A stretch of DNA of 42,336 nt from a virus. Location of the stretch: positions 1 to 42,336 of IMG/VR virus record IMGVR_UViG_3300025162_000090; one strand, given 5' to 3'. A program made the position numbers and the translations under genes. The notes under the pieces were generated by a model, which saw only the letters and a list, made by a program, of their open reading frames with translations, was not told the origin of the DNA and made no database searches. Positions within the stretch are counted from its first letter, which is position 1. Each line of letters begins with the position of its first letter. Of the stretch, positions 15,395 to 23,937 are shown in pieces.

Positions 15395-15969
15395 GAGATC
15401 GCCCCTTCCGGGTCCATAAGATCGATACCGTCAAATACTTTTATTTCGCTCCCAACCTTGAAACGTGTCCCTGGCGCGAAGTTGCGGTTTTTGATAACGT
15501 TTACGTTGCTCTTTTTGGGCAGCTCAGTTGTCTTGAATTTCATGCCTTCCGCGTACCATCCGCAAGGGTCATGGAGCAGTTCGCATTTACCCGAATGTTT
15601 GACTGCAACGTTTTTTACCTTAGCCAGGTCAGCGCGTTTTTCCTTCGCCGCCGCTTCACGCCGTGCGACAACCTCTTTGCGGTGCGCTGGATAACAGACT
15701 TTGCAGAACTTCGCGCGGTTGGATGTGCTCTCGAAGTGGACACCGCAGACTTCACAGGTGATATCGTAAGTGTGGCCTTCGGGACGGATGCATATTTTTT
15801 GCGAAGGCTCACGGCCAACTCGCTTGTAATATGACTTCAAAGCGCGGTTACTTTTATCTTGAGCGCGGCATTCGGGCTTATTGCAGACCGTGCGGTCTTT
15901 GCGCTCGGCTAAAAAATCCTCGGCGCAAATTTTGCAGATGATAACAAAGTGAGTTTGTGTATGGGTCAT
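15391..15969 (-). CDS. Zinc-ribbon protein
   Basis: 192 residues with two Cys4 sites: CKICAEDFLAERKDRTVC...C near residues 12-34 and CEVCGVHFESTSNRAKFCKVC near 74-94. A basic coiled helix follows (HRKEVVARREAAAKEKRADLAK). The two-ribbon start resembles double zinc-ribbon proteins found in phage replication regions. The downstream methyltransferase overlaps by 4 bases. Function not known. Confidence 0.7.
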   Translation of the reverse strand: MTHTQTHFVIICKICAEDFLAERKDRTVCNKPECRAQDKSNRALKSYYKRVGREPSQKICIRPEGHTYDITCEVCGVHFESTSNRAKFCKVCYPAHRKEVVARREAAAKEKRADLAKVKNVAVKHSGKCELLHDPCGWYAEGMKFKTTELPKKSNVNVIKNRNFAPGTRFKVGSEIKVFDGIDLMDPEGAIS

Positions 15970-16142
15970 GATTTCACCTCCGCCGCTTCGCGTTTGTGCA
16001 TCTCTGCCAGGTCGCGGTAATAACTTTTTGACATGTTAAACTTTCGCCACTCGTCGAGGATAGCTTGCCGGGCTACCTCGCGTAACGCGGGGTGATAGTC
16101 GGCAGTCTGCGCGAGTAATTTTTTAAAATCAAGTTCGTTCAT
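15966..16142 (-). CDS. 58-residue helical small protein
   Basis: Begins MNELDFKKLLAQTADYHPAL and continues as charged helices to EVKS. The start sits at the stop of the helicase gene (TGATG), with GGGAGGG just upstream. The stop overlaps the ATG of the zinc-ribbon gene. An ATG one codon earlier (16145) is also possible. Good evidence of translation from coupling; no family recognised. Confidence 0.7.
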   Translation of the reverse strand: MNELDFKKLLAQTADYHPALREVARQAILDEWRKFNMSKSYYRDLAEMHKREAAEVKS

Positions 16143-17428
16143 CATTCCCTCCCTTGCACATCTTGAAAATAAGCGTTCTCCTCACCAGGTGAAAAAAACC
16201 AATATTCAGCTGGCGCGTACCGTAGATAAATTAACTTGTTTCTTTTGGTTGACCGCGCTTTGGCGACAATAAGCTCTGTCTCGGATATTCTCTTGGGCGC
16301 AGGGTCCTGCTCGTAATAATCCTCGCGGTAGATAAACAGCACATAATCTGCGTTTTCTTCGATCTCTCCGCTGTCGCGCAGATCGGACATTTGCGGTCGC
16401 TTGTTGTCGCGCGTCTCTGTTCCCCGGTTGAGCTGCTGAAGGTAGATCCCGACGCAGTCGAGCTGTTTGGCAATCTCCTTGCCGCTCTGGGTAATCGCGC
16501 CCATGCGCTTGACCTCGTTGGGGTTCTTGTCTTTGACCAGGCGGCTATGATCCACCACAAAAATATCAGGGCGGATGCGGGCCACCACGGAATAAATCCC
16601 GGCGCTGTCCAGTTTGGGATCATCGATGAAAATCAGCCTGTCGCCGTACACGCTCATCATCTCGGCGCTCTTCTGGCTGTAGAATTCCATCTCTTCGGGC
16701 GTGCCTTCGTTATCCTGAACCTTCAGATAGTCCAGTCCGCACGCGCCGCATACCCACTTGGCCCATAACAGTTCTTTGCTCTCTTCAAGGCTTATAAACA
16801 GGGCTTTTTTGCCAGATTGAGCGGCGCTGCGCAGGATCGTTCCCGCGAGCGTTGTTTTTCCCACGGATGGCCGCGCAGCGATGATGGTAAGGGTCTTGCG
16901 TCCAAAGCCGCCCAGGTATTTATCCATCACGGTGATACCTGTTTTGACGGATAAATCTCCGCCGGCTATCATCTCGGCTGTTTTCATCGCCACGTCCACG
17001 CTGTCGTATGTCTTCAGACTGTTGGACACCACGCCGGATGTCATCCTGCCCAACACCTGCGCCACGCCGGCCATGTCGCGCTCGGAAGCCTTCGAGACTG
17101 CCTCGGTGGAACCCATGACCACGTCGATGTAATATTCGTCCTCCTGGATGGCTTCGGCGTAGCTGGCATAATGGATCGTGGTAATGATCTCTTGATAAGC
17201 GCCTAAAATTTCCGTGTAGCATTTGGCATCGATCGCCGCCTTCGTCGGTTCCTCACCGGCCAGAATGCCGCGCCAGAATTCGCCGTAAACCTGCATCGAG
17301 AATTGTTCGGGCTTGAGCCATCCGCAATCACGGATGCAGTCCGCCGGGCATACGAACGCACACGCCACGAACTTACGCTCGGCCTCGTATTTGTGTTGAA
17401 GGAGCTGCTGTTGCACATTTGCAGTCAT
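16142..17428 (-). CDS. DnaB-like replicative helicase
   Basis: 428 residues. The N-terminal ~100 residues resemble a DnaB N-terminal domain (ERKFVACAFVCPADCIRDCGWLKPEQFSM). The RecA-like core follows: KTGITVMDKYLGGFGRKTLTIIAARPSVGKTTLA with Walker A at about 183-191, then KKALFISLEESKE. The motif H2 region is DIFVVDHSRLVKD, and the H3 region is IYLQQLNRGTETRDNKRPQMSDLRDSGEIEENADYV, a strong DnaB signature. It unwinds DNA at the phage fork. The start overlaps the stop of the replication protein gene (ATGA), so loader and helicase are likely made together. Confidence 0.9.
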   Translation of the reverse strand: MTANVQQQLLQHKYEAERKFVACAFVCPADCIRDCGWLKPEQFSMQVYGEFWRGILAGEEPTKAAIDAKCYTEILGAYQEIITTIHYASYAEAIQEDEYYIDVVMGSTEAVSKASERDMAGVAQVLGRMTSGVVSNSLKTYDSVDVAMKTAEMIAGGDLSVKTGITVMDKYLGGFGRKTLTIIAARPSVGKTTLAGTILRSAAQSGKKALFISLEESKELLWAKWVCGACGLDYLKVQDNEGTPEEMEFYSQKSAEMMSVYGDRLIFIDDPKLDSAGIYSVVARIRPDIFVVDHSRLVKDKNPNEVKRMGAITQSGKEIAKQLDCVGIYLQQLNRGTETRDNKRPQMSDLRDSGEIEENADYVLFIYREDYYEQDPAPKRISETELIVAKARSTKRNKLIYLRYAPAEYWFFSPGEENAYFQDVQGRE

Positions 17429-18249
17429 GGATTTATCACCATCTTTTCGCCGCAGATTTCATAACCGGATAGATCATCTTTTTTCTTGGGTATTGGCTTC
17501 TGTCTGCGCCGGGACATCTGGATGCAAGTCGCATTGACCACCGACCAGGGGCCAATGATGGAATACCCGCCCTTTTCCAAAAGACTATCAATGGCATTGG
17601 TCATATCCTCGACCGTTGCGCCGGCCTCAACCATCTGATCGATGGCATCGCTTGCCTTTTGAGGGTTGATCCTGTTTTCGGGCAAATGTGTTCGCTCTAC
17701 GAAAGCGGTCATGAATTGAGAAAAAGGTGGAAGAGAAGATTCTTCTTCATGTTCATGTTCATGTTCATGTTCATGTTCATGTTCATGTTCCTGTTCCTGT
17801 TCCTGTTCCTGTTCCTGTTCTAGAGGGTGCTTGGTATCCCCTTGATAGGGGCTTGATAGGGGCTTGATAGGGGCTTGATAGCCCCTATAATATGAAGAGT
17901 ATGCCTTCCTGAGCTCATTGTCAGGAAGTTTATCGAGATCATTGCCAATGCTTTTGCGAGAATTCGGACTTTTGCTGTCGTTGTATTTGCGCAGGTTCTT
18001 GACCCATATCCACCGTTCCTCAATTTGAATTTTTCCATCAGCAATAAATTTATGGATGATGGCGTCAACCTTATCGGTTTCTATTCCCGTTTCCCTGGAA
18101 CAAATAAAATTATTGAACTCATACAATCCCGAAACGCTGGCGCGCCTATTGCTGAACAGCCAAAAGAAAACTACCTTCTCGTCGCTTTCGAGGCAGCAGA
18201 ACCAATCATCATCCCATATTGACGTGTGCACTTGTCGGTAATCTGCCAT
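17425..18249 (-). CDS. Replication initiator/helicase-loader-like protein with repeat tracts
   Basis: 274 residues from ATG 18249 (MADYRQVHTSIWDDDWFCCL). That start lies just after the upstream stop at 18260; the longer frame would overlap it. Residues ~5-105 resemble the winged-helix N-domain of phage replisome organisers: IWDDDWF, EKVVFFWLFSNRRASVSGLYEF, KVDAIIHKFIADGKI. The middle is low complexity, with an 11-bp DNA repeat followed by (Glu-Gln)5 and (Glu-His)7. The C-terminal ~100 residues (NPQKASDAIDQMVEAGATVEDM) are helical, DnaD-like in place. It probably recruits the DnaB-like helicase encoded next. Confidence 0.78.
   Translation of the reverse strand: MADYRQVHTSIWDDDWFCCLESDEKVVFFWLFSNRRASVSGLYEFNNFICSRETGIETDKVDAIIHKFIADGKIQIEERWIWVKNLRKYNDSKSPNSRKSIGNDLDKLPDNELRKAYSSYYRGYQAPIKPLSSPYQGDTKHPLEQEQEQEQEQEHEHEHEHEHEHEHEEESSLPPFSQFMTAFVERTHLPENRINPQKASDAIDQMVEAGATVEDMTNAIDSLLEKGGYSIIGPWSVVNATCIQMSRRRQKPIPKKKDDLSGYEICGEKMVINP
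17746..17817. repeat. Hexanucleotide microsatellite, 7 x TTCATG then 5 x TTCCTG
   Basis: Seven perfect TTCATG units (17746-17787) are followed directly by five perfect TTCCTG units (17788-17817). Read on the minus strand they encode alternating Glu-His and Glu-Gln. Unit changes would keep the frame and vary the length of an acidic, His-rich linker. Confidence 0.95.
17841..17881. repeat. 11-bp tandem repeat inside a coding region
   Basis: CTTGATA recurs at 17841, 17852, 17863 and 17874; the unit is GGGCTTGATAG. Because 11 is not a multiple of 3, successive units are read in different frames, and any gain or loss of one or two units would shift the frame of the replication gene. Confidence 0.92.
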
Positions 18250-18259
18250 AATTGGCCTC

Positions 18260-20485
18260 CTATGCGGTAGCGTTGGTGTAAGACAAAACATCAAACAGGG
18301 TCGGAACGTTTGAATTGAATTTTGCCTGGCGCAAATTACGAACGGCAATATCCCAGTATGATTTTTTTAGTTCAATGCCGATGAACTTGCGCCCCAGGCG
18401 GATGCTCTCATAGCCCTCTGATCCAATCCCGGCAAATGGGCTGAATACGGTTTCGCCTGGGTTTGACCACAATCTGACACAGCGCTCGATCGTTCCAAGC
18501 TGTAGCGGGCAAATATGCCGCTCATCGTTGGGGTCTCGCGCCGTGGTAAATTGCAGCGTGTCGCTCTCGCTGATACCGTACCAAATAGGCCGCGCTAACT
18601 GTATCCACTCGTTATTGTTCAAGTCGGGAATGATAGGCACCGCGTTATCGCCTGGTTTGCGGAATAACAAAATGATGTCAGATAAAGCGGGCCGCGACCA
18701 TGAGCTGTCTTTGTGCAGCTGTGCGAATAACAGCGCCTTTGACTTCGTGCGGATGGCTTGCGCTTGCGGGTCTTTGTCAATCACTACTTCGCCGTGCTGT
18801 ATCCATCCCGCGTCAATATACGCTTGAATGGTCTTCCCGCGAAAATCCTTCAACCCGATATAACCATCCCTGACCATCATTGCTGGAACCTGCGCCACAT
18901 GTACGGCGGTAATACGTCCCGGTTTGGTGATGCGCAATAGCTCAGCGATAATAAATGCGTACTGGTCAAAAAACTCTTTCTCGCCTTTGCTGTTGCCCAG
19001 GTCGCGTTCGGTTGGACTGTAGGTATACAGGCTCATAAACGGCGGGCTGTACACGCTGAAATCAATGGTCTCCGGGTCAATCTCTTTCATCCGTTCGCAA
19101 CTGTCGCCCAACATCATGCGAAAATCAGGCTCGATGACATCATCCGTCTGGTATTGAAAAGCGTCATTATCTTCGCCGCCGATCTCCGATTTTTCGAACT
19201 GCTGCACATTCTCAATCAATTTTGCGCTCATGGCATTGGCTTCCTTTTCCTTGCGTAAAACGTTCTGATAAATCTCGTCTTCGAATTCAGACAACACGAT
19301 TGATACATTCACCGGCTTTGTCTGTCCAAACCGATACGAGCGGCGGATACACTGGTAATAGGTCTCAAAACTGTCTGATAATCCAACGAACACCATCTCG
19401 TGTGCGTTCTGGAAGTTCATCCCAAACCCGGCTATTTTTGCTTTGGTGACGAGCACGCGGTATTTTCCATCCTGAAACGCCTCTAACATTTGGGCTTTTT
19501 CGTCTGGCGAATGAGATCCGTAAACGCTGACGCAATCGGGAATGAGGCGGGTCATCTCTTTTTGCTCATCATCCAGACCACACCACACAATCACCTGCTC
19601 GGTCGTTTTGTTGGCAATTTCAGCAGCCGCGGCGCATCGTTTTTCGATGGATGCACGGCGCACATCCAGCCTGCCTTTGATACCGTCCAATCCCAGGAAG
19701 AATAATTTATCGGATGGTCGGTAATCCTCGATCGTGACAAAAACCGGATTGATATCCAAACCTGGCAGAATATAACCATCATCGGGATAGCCCAGGTCTG
19801 ACGGTTTTCTGATCGACATACCCCAGCTGGCCATCCACTTGAAAAATGGTTCCTGTGCATGGCCCTTGAGGCGATAGCCGTTATCGTCATGGACAAAATA
19901 GGTCGCCAGTAAATCGGCGCGGCTCATAACGCCTAAAAACTCGGCATGGTTAGCGATCTCTGCAATGTCATTGGGCGCTGGTGTGGCTGTACAACATAAG
20001 CGAAACGGGACCACGTCACATAACTCTGTCAATTTCAGCCGCGTCTTTCCGTCCAAACTTTTGAGGATAGAGCTTTCATCGAGCACGACCGCGCCAATTT
20101 TAGAATAGTCAAAGTTCTCGGCCATCTCGTAATTGGTGATAAATATTGTCTGGTCGGGATGGTTGTCGATATCCGCCTGGTGGCGCACATAAATAACATC
20201 GATGTCAATTTTCTTTGCTTCCCTGACCGTTTGCCGCGTCACGGAAAGCGGCGCAATAATCAGCGCTCTGACACCCATCAACCGCGCCCACTCCAACTGC
20301 ATGAATGTTTTGCCCAATCCAGTATCTGCGAAAATGGCCGCGCGGCCCTTGAGAACTGACCATCGAATAAGATCCCGCTCATGCAGGAACATCTTCGGAT
20401 GAATGTCGCTAATCGCGCATTGTCTGCCATACGATTTTGATTTGATGCGCTTCGTTGATAAAAACTCTTGATAAGTTGTGTCCAT
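18260..20485 (-). CDS. SNF2-type helicase fused to DNA methyltransferase
   Basis: 741 residues with two enzymes. The N-terminal SF2 helicase has Walker A FADTGLGKT (about 52-60), motif II VVLDESS (133-139), motif III CTATPAPND, and motifs V-VI near 360-390 (GFGMNFQNA, QCIRRSYRFGQTKPVNV) as in SNF2/phage helicases. The C-terminal domain (about 455-735) is a beta-class amino-methyltransferase. It has FRMMLGDSCERMKEI, the catalytic SPPF at 480-483, and the SAM site FSPFAGIGSEG near 684-691, then GIELKKSYWDIA. SPP(Y/F) is usual for N4-cytosine and some N6-adenine enzymes. One chain may move along DNA and methylate it. Between the two is a helical linker. Confidence 0.9.
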   Translation of the reverse strand: MDTTYQEFLSTKRIKSKSYGRQCAISDIHPKMFLHERDLIRWSVLKGRAAIFADTGLGKTFMQLEWARLMGVRALIIAPLSVTRQTVREAKKIDIDVIYVRHQADIDNHPDQTIFITNYEMAENFDYSKIGAVVLDESSILKSLDGKTRLKLTELCDVVPFRLCCTATPAPNDIAEIANHAEFLGVMSRADLLATYFVHDDNGYRLKGHAQEPFFKWMASWGMSIRKPSDLGYPDDGYILPGLDINPVFVTIEDYRPSDKLFFLGLDGIKGRLDVRRASIEKRCAAAAEIANKTTEQVIVWCGLDDEQKEMTRLIPDCVSVYGSHSPDEKAQMLEAFQDGKYRVLVTKAKIAGFGMNFQNAHEMVFVGLSDSFETYYQCIRRSYRFGQTKPVNVSIVLSEFEDEIYQNVLRKEKEANAMSAKLIENVQQFEKSEIGGEDNDAFQYQTDDVIEPDFRMMLGDSCERMKEIDPETIDFSVYSPPFMSLYTYSPTERDLGNSKGEKEFFDQYAFIIAELLRITKPGRITAVHVAQVPAMMVRDGYIGLKDFRGKTIQAYIDAGWIQHGEVVIDKDPQAQAIRTKSKALLFAQLHKDSSWSRPALSDIILLFRKPGDNAVPIIPDLNNNEWIQLARPIWYGISESDTLQFTTARDPNDERHICPLQLGTIERCVRLWSNPGETVFSPFAGIGSEGYESIRLGRKFIGIELKKSYWDIAVRNLRQAKFNSNVPTLFDVLSYTNATA

Positions 20486-20492
20486 AATTTAC

Positions 20493-20915
20493 CTATATCA
20501 ATCTCGGTTGAATATCTGGGGCGCCAATGCGGGGAAGGGGAGCCGGCAGTCTGTCCACATTGGCGCGGATCTGTTTGGCCGATTTGAGTAGCTTCTCAGC
20601 GCGCCGTTCGCGTTCCTCTGCGGCTTTGATACCCTCTTCTTTGACCGCCGGCATCCACCTGCCTGCCACGCCGGAGCGCGAGCACACCGGATAGCCGTGA
20701 TCCTCGATCAACGTTTCGAGCAGGTTGCGTGTTTTGCGCATGTCGTTTTCGCGCACGTGGAATTCTTCATCCACGCCGTACATTTTTTCTGTCAGCGCGC
20801 CCAGACCGATGGCGTTTTCCTCGCCCACGTGATTTGACATAATCCGCGCACACTTGCGCAGGTCAAAGTCGTTGATCGTGGCAACAAGTTTTTGATAATA
20901 TTCTGATGGGTTCAT
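20493..20915 (-). CDS. Winged-helix-like early protein
   Basis: 140 residues. The central region, NAIGLGALTEKMYGVDEEFHVRENDMRKTRNLLETLIEDHGYPVCSRSG, has the helix spacing of phage wHTH proteins whose wing reads GxPI/VxS.xxGxW. A Lys/Arg/Glu coiled helix follows, then a Pro-rich end. It likely binds DNA near replication functions. It is coupled to the LexA-like gene by a 4-base overlap. Confidence 0.6.
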   Translation of the reverse strand: MNPSEYYQKLVATINDFDLRKCARIMSNHVGEENAIGLGALTEKMYGVDEEFHVRENDMRKTRNLLETLIEDHGYPVCSRSGVAGRWMPAVKEEGIKAAEERERRAEKLLKSAKQIRANVDRLPAPLPRIGAPDIQPRLI

Positions 20916-21151
20916 GATTGCGCCTCTACTGGCATCAAAATGACAATGCTCCTGGATGTATGCAAATCGCGCTTGATAATGCCGTGATCCTCAAGAATAT
21001 CGAGATAATAAGTCACCAAAGATGTTGACCCAATGCCCGTACCGTTTCCAATTTGACGGATGGATGGAGAATATCCGTTTTCCTTCTGAAATTGCGCCGT
21101 GTAATTTACGATTGACGCGCATCGTTCTGCTCTGTGGTTATTTGGGTTCAT
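20912..21151 (-). CDS. LexA-type winged-helix DNA-binding protein
   Basis: 79 residues. FQKENGYSPSIRQIGNGTGIGSTSLVTYYLDILEDHGIIKR closely follows the LexA N-terminal DNA-binding domain. There is no S24 protease part, so it cannot self-cleave. It could act as a small repressor or as an antagonist sharing operators. It sits deep in the early operon, not beside the main switch. Confidence 0.75.
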   Translation of the reverse strand: MNPNNHRAERCASIVNYTAQFQKENGYSPSIRQIGNGTGIGSTSLVTYYLDILEDHGIIKRDLHTSRSIVILMPVEAQS

Positions 21152-21525
21152 GCGTTCATCCCTTCACCGTCATTCCAATGGCGGATAGCGTTCGGGTCGT
21201 TTTCTAGGTCGCGGTCGCCGTAGGCGTCGATGCAGGCTGTGACGTTTTTATTGTGGTCATTGATGTATTTTTCCAGCTTAGCCACGCTCGCAGTAAGCTG
21301 CTCGATTTTCTGTTTGTCGCTCATCGGCACAGCGCCGCCGGCTTCCTGGATTTTCTTTTCAATCAGCGGCTTCATGCGATAGCATTCTGACAAAACATAA
21401 TGCGGCCTATTGAGGGTCGTCCAGTTGTTGGCTATCGCGTTTTCGCACATCGTAATATCACGTTCATTCGAGTGCCAATCAGCAAGTACAGCATCAAGGC
21501 TAAAATCGTTTGCGTCTGTTGTCAT
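21148..21525 (-). CDS. Hypothetical coiled-coil protein
   Basis: 125 residues, mostly helical, with a heptad-like stretch (SDKQKIEQLTASVAKLEKYINDHNKN) and an acidic end. Not recognised. It is coupled to the LexA-like gene downstream by an ATGA overlap. A strong hairpin (21537-21561) lies just upstream of its start. Confidence 0.6.
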   Translation of the reverse strand: MTTDANDFSLDAVLADWHSNERDITMCENAIANNWTTLNRPHYVLSECYRMKPLIEKKIQEAGGAVPMSDKQKIEQLTASVAKLEKYINDHNKNVTACIDAYGDRDLENDPNAIRHWNDGEGMNA

Positions 21526-21536
21526 GTGATCCTTTC

Positions 21537-21561
21537 GCCCCGGGCGGGGAATGCCCGGGGC
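21537..21561. promoter_or_regulatory. GC-rich intergenic hairpin
   Basis: GCCCCGGGC (21537-21545), a 7-base loop, then GCCCGGGGC (21553-21561). On the plus strand a TTTT run follows, as in a terminator against rightward readthrough. On the minus strand it lies in the mRNA between two early genes and could slow polymerase or protect a processed end. Confidence 0.7.
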
Positions 21562-21587
21562 TTTTCGATGAGAAGAAAGGAGATGAT

Positions 21588-22094
21588 TTAGAAGGGAATA
21601 TTGCTGTCGATATTACCAAGCTCTACCGCGGGCTCGGACTTTGGCAGCCAGTTGGACAGGTCGCTTGCGATCTGCGCCTCGATGCGCTCTTTCGTTTCGA
21701 TGGTCACGAATTCGACCGGGTTGACTTCGGCCACCTTTTTGGCGTAGTCCTCGAATTTCTTCTTGTCGAGAGCAACCAGCGCCGGGGCCAATGCCATCGC
21801 CCATGTCTTGGCCTGGGCAGGGTCATAAGTCAGGATCGCGTCAGTAAACACCTTGATCTTGACCGCGCCATCTTTGATCGATTTCTGCCTGAAAGCTTCG
21901 TAATCGATCAGCGCCTCGGATTTGATGGAGGCGGTCAATGTTTCAATGGCCCGTTGGTTGAAGTCGATAACATTGGCGGCGTTCTGATAATCCTGGGATG
22001 CGCAAAGGTCTAATTCCATGCGTTTGATTGTGTCTTTGGCCGCATCGCTTTCGGCCCGGAGTTTTGCGAGGGTAGTCAATAATTCGTCCATTAC
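21588..22094 (-). CDS. Early protein with SSB-like C-terminal tail
   Basis: 168 residues from ATG 22094, which overlaps the upstream stop (TAATG). The N-terminal half is a coiled coil (MDELLTTLAKLRAESDAAKDTI). The second half has a helical domain (AKTWAMALAPALVALDKKKFEDYAKKV). It ends NIDSNIPF, similar to the acidic DDDIPF tip by which SSB proteins dock partners. It is not an OB-fold SSB by its visible pattern. Its place next to the RecT-like gene suggests a recombination or replication helper. Confidence 0.65.
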   Translation of the reverse strand, partial: VMDELLTTLAKLRAESDAAKDTIKRMELDLCASQDYQNAANVIDFNQRAIETLTASIKSEALIDYEAFRQKSIKDGAVKIKVFTDAILTYDPAQAKTWAMALAPALVALDKKKFEDYAKKVAEVNPVEFVTIETKERIEAQIASDLSNWLPKSEPAVELGNIDSNIPF

Positions 22095-22324
22095 TTTTCC
22101 TCTGTTTCTGCGGGGATGGGTTCGCACATATTTTCCGCGTTTTCTAATCTCCACGCCTCAAGGTCAGCAGCCTTGATGGTGTGCTTGACTAGCTTGTCAA
22201 AGTCAATCGCTTCGATGATGGCGGCGTTTTCCTGGATGATTTCACTGACTTTCGTGTCGAGCATCAGCCTATGATTTTCGTCAATTTTGTAAACTGATAT
22301 TTCTACGTAAAATCCTGTTGCCAT
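22091..22324 (-). CDS. Small hypothetical protein
   Basis: 77 residues, a short beta start (GFYVEISVYKIDENHRLML) then helices and an acidic end (CEPIPAETEEK). It touches both neighbours, 1-4 base overlaps. Not recognised. Confidence 0.6.
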   Translation of the reverse strand: MATGFYVEISVYKIDENHRLMLDTKVSEIIQENAAIIEAIDFDKLVKHTIKAADLEAWRLENAENMCEPIPAETEEK

Positions 22325-22557
22325 TAGAATCCCTTCGCTTTCACGTCTGCGTCTCTCAAGGCCAGGCTTTCTTTAGCCCATTCGGGTAATTTGGCTTTGC
22401 TGAATAAATCCGTCTGAGCTTCCCGGTAGGTATTAGCCGAGCTATCGATTCTCTGTCCGGTGATATCGTTGCGGGCACTCATGTACCAAAAGTTCGTATA
22501 TGGCTCATAGTCCATCTGGGTGATTACCCACCCTTCGCGTAACATCTTCTCTAACAT
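22324..22557 (-). CDS. Small hypothetical protein
   Basis: 77 residues. Aromatic-rich start (YEPYTNFWYMSARNDITG) followed by helices (EAQTDLFSKAKLPEWAKESLAL). There are 114 bases between it and the upstream RecT-like gene, containing the palindrome GTGGGTACCCAC (22634-22645). Not recognised. Confidence 0.6.
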   Translation of the reverse strand: MLEKMLREGWVITQMDYEPYTNFWYMSARNDITGQRIDSSANTYREAQTDLFSKAKLPEWAKESLALRDADVKAKGF

Positions 22558-22671
22558 TTGGATTTCCCTTTCCCTTTCGGGGTAATTTGCTTAGTTGCCG
22601 CGCTGCCGTCAGATCGTTGGTGTTTCTCGGATGGTGGGTACCCACGGGCCACGAACAGCGCAGCGGACTTC

Positions 22672-23937
22672 CTAGAACAGTTCCTGCTGTCCGTGTTCGA
22701 TGGCGGATGCAGTCAAAACGATATAGGCCTCTTTGGCCGCGTCGGAATTGACCACATACGCACCGCCGCTGTCTTGGGTCGGATTGAGCCAATCAATCAG
22801 CGCCTTGACGTGCGCGCCGCTCATGTCCTTCGTGGATGCAAAGCCGGTCAAATAAAGCTGGCATTGTTTGCGGCGCGTGTCATCGCCCTCAAACACCTGG
22901 CGCAGGCACATAGCGAGCAGCTGGCGCTGTTTATCGGTGGCGACGGTCTGATTTTTCGAGATGTACTTCTCTACCTTTTGGGCCATGAATGAGCGCAGGT
23001 TTTCAGCGGATAACGGGCGTCCAGCCGGGGCAGAATTGACCGGGGGCGTAATGGGCGCGGTTAGGGGCGTAGGTTCGGGTTTATGACCGAAATCGGGAAT
23101 ATCATCGCCGTCGTTTTCGTCGCTGCCCATCATGAAGTTGTCAGGGTTATGGTCAATCCTTTCAGATTGCACTATTTCAGTGCCATAGCCTAATTTATTC
23201 AGGTATTCACTTTCGCTCAGACGCGGCGCGGTGGGCTGCTCGATGGAGATCATCGGCTCAGCATCGTTGAAGTTCTCAGGCTCGTGCAGGTTCAGGTCGG
23301 GGAAGCGGCGTTTGATAGCCTGCTTGCGTGCGCGTTTCTTCGCGCGTTCGTGCCTGTCCATCTTATCGCCGCCAAAGTTTTCAGCCAGGCGAACAACGCC
23401 CGTGCCCGTCCATGATGGGCGCTTGCCAACCATTGCCAGGGCCTCGCGGTAATAATCTGTTACGCCTGCCTCGCGCAGGATGCCCATCATTTCGTTGAGC
23501 GCCTTGCGCCAAGTTGCGGACGAAAGACTATCCGTCAGGATGACTTTATAGGCAATGTCTTTGCCGGGTTCGTATCCGCACTCGCTTATTTCGGGGGTGA
23601 CATATTCGATGTCAAAATAAACCACTTCGTTGATACCGTGCCGCGTCGCTTCGCGTTCGAGTTCTTCTTTCGCCTTGCGCTCATAGCCGACAATACCGGG
23701 CACGGGGCCGGTTCCGGGGAGGTAATAACTTTCTCCCGCGAACGGGTTGAGATCATTTGCGGCGCTGAATTGCGCCAGGGCAAAAACCTCATCCTGGGAT
23801 AATTTCTTACCGTTCACGATCATGAACTTGAGCCGTTCGGCCAGATCGTGAGCCACCTGGGCGGGGACAATGCCCGCGCCGCTTTGCTGTCTTACTGATA
23901 ATGCTGCTGATTGAATTGCTAAAGCTGTGTTTTCCAT
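22672..23937 (-). CDS. RecT/Bet-like single-strand annealing protein
   Basis: 421 residues. The N-terminal part has the RecT-superfamily pattern LSQDEVFALAQFSAANDLNPFAGESYYLPGTGPVPGIVGYERKAKE (about 46-91). A beta-rich core and the basic helix ERAKKRARKQAIKRRFPDL (about 196-214) follow. The C-terminal ~190 residues are a Pro-rich hinge and a helical tail not typical of the core. It would anneal complementary single strands during recombination-dependent replication. No matching 5' exonuclease is seen beside it; the VRR-NUC and SNF2 genes are further down the operon. The fold assignment is by motif, not search. Confidence 0.65.
   Translation of the reverse strand: MENTALAIQSAALSVRQQSGAGIVPAQVAHDLAERLKFMIVNGKKLSQDEVFALAQFSAANDLNPFAGESYYLPGTGPVPGIVGYERKAKEELEREATRHGINEVVYFDIEYVTPEISECGYEPGKDIAYKVILTDSLSSATWRKALNEMMGILREAGVTDYYREALAMVGKRPSWTGTGVVRLAENFGGDKMDRHERAKKRARKQAIKRRFPDLNLHEPENFNDAEPMISIEQPTAPRLSESEYLNKLGYGTEIVQSERIDHNPDNFMMGSDENDGDDIPDFGHKPEPTPLTAPITPPVNSAPAGRPLSAENLRSFMAQKVEKYISKNQTVATDKQRQLLAMCLRQVFEGDDTRRKQCQLYLTGFASTKDMSGAHVKALIDWLNPTQDSGGAYVVNSDAAKEAYIVLTASAIEHGQQELF

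Noticed and set aside
17746-17881. Short repeats considered as a CRISPR array.
   Set aside because: The units are 6 and 11 bases, without spacers, and lie in frame inside a replication gene.
22505-22671. Small minus-strand frame between the RecT-like gene and the 77-residue protein.
   Set aside because: It mostly overlaps the downstream gene in another frame and has no ribosome site. Only the palindrome is noted.
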